Shown: positions 36,837 to 37,733 of the stretch, in pieces | Layout: the number at the start of each line of letters is the position of its first letter | Position numbering within the stretch: position 1 is the stretch's first letter | Assembly (NCBI RefSeq): GCF_045807065.1 | Contig: NZ_JBJMIE010000462.1 | Location: 1-37,733, forward strand | Direction: 5' to 3' | DNA from: Actinophytocola sp045807065 | GTDB taxonomy: Bacteria > Actinomycetota > Actinomycetes > Mycobacteriales > Pseudonocardiaceae | DNA length: 37,733 bases | The notes under the pieces: model-generated | Seen by the model: the letters and a program-made list of their open reading frames with translations, nothing else | What the model was told of the DNA's origin: nothing | Databases searched by the model: none | Position numbers and translations under genes: made by a program

Positions 36837-37607
36837 ATGAGCATCGGCGCCCACATCCACAGCGACGACCCACTCGGCGCCGCGCGGGAGCGGAACGCGG
36901 ACGTCGTGCAGTTCTTCCTCGGCGACCCCCAGAGCTGGAAGGCGCAGCCGCCGCACCCGCAGGCAGACGCGCTGCGCGAGGCCGGCATCGACGTGTTCGT
37001 GCACTCGCCGTACCCGGTGAACATAGCCTCGACGAACAACCGCATCCGCATCCCCTCCCGCAAGACCGTCACGCAGTACGCGGAGTCCGCGGCCAAGACG
37101 GGCGCGAAGGGCCTGATCGTGCACGGCGGCCACGTCACGCAGGGCGAGGACCCGGCGGCCGGCCTCGTGAACTGGCGCAAGTTCTTCGAGCGGCAGGCGG
37201 AGGCCGGCGGCTTCCCGCTGCCGATCCTGATCGAGAACACCGCGGGCGGCGAGAACGCCATGGCCCGCCGGTTCGACATGCTGGCCCGCCTGTGGGACGA
37301 GGTCGGCGAGTTCGGCGCCGGTTTCTGCCTGGACACCTGCCACGCCTTCGCGGCCGGCGAGGACCTGGTGGGCATCGTCGAGCGGGTCAGAGCCATCACC
37401 GGCCGCATCGACCTCGTCCACCTGAACAGCTCGCGGGACGAGTTCGGCTCGTCGCGGGACCGGCACGCCAACATCGCGACTGGCATGATCGATGCCGAAC
37501 AGCTCGCCGCCGTTGTCGCCCAGGCCGCCGCGCCCGTGGTGGTGGAGACACCGGCGGAGGGACAGGCCGACGACATCGCGTTCCTGCGTGAGGCCACGGG
37601 GCGGTGA
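36837..37607 (+). CDS. nfo: Deoxyribonuclease IV (AP endonuclease)
   Basis: A 256-residue endonuclease IV that cleaves DNA at abasic sites and 3'-blocked ends in base-excision repair. It is a TIM barrel with a trinuclear zinc site: IGAHIH, VHSPYPVNIAS, LIVHGGHV, ILIENTAG, GFCLDTCHAFAAG, LVHLNSSRDEFGSSRDRHANIATG and VVETP give the His/Glu/Asp ligands in family order. It is slightly shorter than E. coli Nfo (285). The ATG has a leaderless promoter. Its stop overlaps the GTG start of the next gene (GTGA). Confidence 0.95.
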   Translation: MSIGAHIHSDDPLGAARERNADVVQFFLGDPQSWKAQPPHPQADALREAGIDVFVHSPYPVNIASTNNRIRIPSRKTVTQYAESAAKTGAKGLIVHGGHVTQGEDPAAGLVNWRKFFERQAEAGGFPLPILIENTAGGENAMARRFDMLARLWDEVGEFGAGFCLDTCHAFAAGEDLVGIVERVRAITGRIDLVHLNSSRDEFGSSRDRHANIATGMIDAEQLAAVVAQAAAPVVVETPAEGQADDIAFLREATGR

Positions 37608-37733
37608 GCATCGTGCCGGCCGGCCGGGCGTCGGCGCAGGGGGCGGCACCCGAGTCGCAACCGAGGTCAGGAGAGGACGTGCCCGATGAGGTGGGCGCGC
37701 CGGCGGGCGGGAAGACCGACGCCGGCGGGTCGA
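37604..37733 (+). CDS. Start of an unidentified gene coupled to nfo (partial)
   Basis: The frame from GTG 37604, which overlaps the nfo TGA, stays open to the window end: MSIVPAGRASAQGAAPESQPRSGEDVPDEVGAPAGGK..., a low-complexity, Pro/Gly/Ala-rich N-terminus. A second GTG in the same frame at 37679 follows aggagagg and may be the true start. An ATG at 37687 in another frame also remains open. Too little is visible for a function. Confidence 0.5.
   Translation, partial: MSIVPAGRASAQGAAPESQPRSGEDVPDEVGAPAGGKTDAGGS

Noticed and set aside
1..37733. tRNA, rRNA or CRISPR loci
   Set aside because: I saw no cloverleaf with a conserved TPsiC arm, no rRNA sequence and no regularly spaced direct repeats.

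Overview
The window is chromosomal DNA from a high-GC actinomycete, most likely a member of the Pseudonocardiales (Saccharothrix/Lentzea/Actinosynnema/Amycolatopsis-like). Evidence: very high third-position GC; the mycobacterial-type order trxA-trxB-anti-sigma-sigM-(murJ-associated pseudokinase)-murJ-DUF6049-nudix-pcnA; the dnaB-rplI-rpsR-ssb-rpsF block; and at least ten genes with a TANNNT box 6-8 nt before the start codon, as in the leaderless mRNAs common in Actinobacteria. The genus assignment is an inference.

Layout. 1-9.2 kb (minus strand): thioredoxin, thioredoxin reductase (with a SigR/SigH-like promoter), an ECF sigma factor with its membrane anti-sigma factor, a membrane pseudokinase, the lipid II flippase MurJ, a DUF6049 membrane protein and a nudix hydrolase. 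Diverging from it is pcnA (CCA-adding enzyme). 10.6-13.3 kb: an MFS transporter, YqgE and an SdpI-like membrane protein with a Cys-rich tail. 13.3-16.3 kb: leuS, preceded by a 12-codon leader peptide with three consecutive Leu codons and a terminator, an apparent attenuator. 16.5-21.0 kb (minus): serS, a DUF1707 protein, threonine dehydrogenase (tdh), glycine C-acetyltransferase (kbl) and a small unknown gene; tdh and kbl together turn threonine into glycine and acetyl-CoA. 21.0-24.0 kb (minus): a tightly overlapping AI-2E transporter / MacS-like histidine kinase / MacR-like regulator operon. 24.2-27.5 kb (plus): two secreted low-complexity proteins, the second behind a structured 5' UTR.

27.5-30.4 kb is the most unusual stretch. 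It holds an unrecognised protein with a tRNA-guanine-transglycosylase-like CxCxxC...H zinc signature, then a roughly 1 kb scar of a Tn7-like transposon (a TnsA-like N-terminus joined out of frame to another coding fragment, an unrecognised 125-residue gene, and imperfect inverted ends), then a small WXG100/ESX-like protein. 30.4-33.6 kb is replicative helicase dnaB, interrupted by two inteins. The one in the Walker A loop has Ala at position 1 and the Trp/Cys/Thr signature of class 3 inteins; the other is a class 1 intein with a partly decayed LAGLIDADG endonuclease. A LexA-type box and a group of DnaA-box-like 9-mers lie upstream of dnaB. 33.6-36.7 kb: rplI, rpsR, ssb, rpsF and a secreted, membrane-anchored protein. 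The window closes with endonuclease IV (plus) and the start of an overlapping gene.

I found no rRNA, tRNA, CRISPR array or intact insertion sequence. Most of the window is core genome. The strongest candidates for novelty are the class 3 intein, the leuS attenuator, the TGT-like protein beside the transposon scar, and the DnaA-box group.
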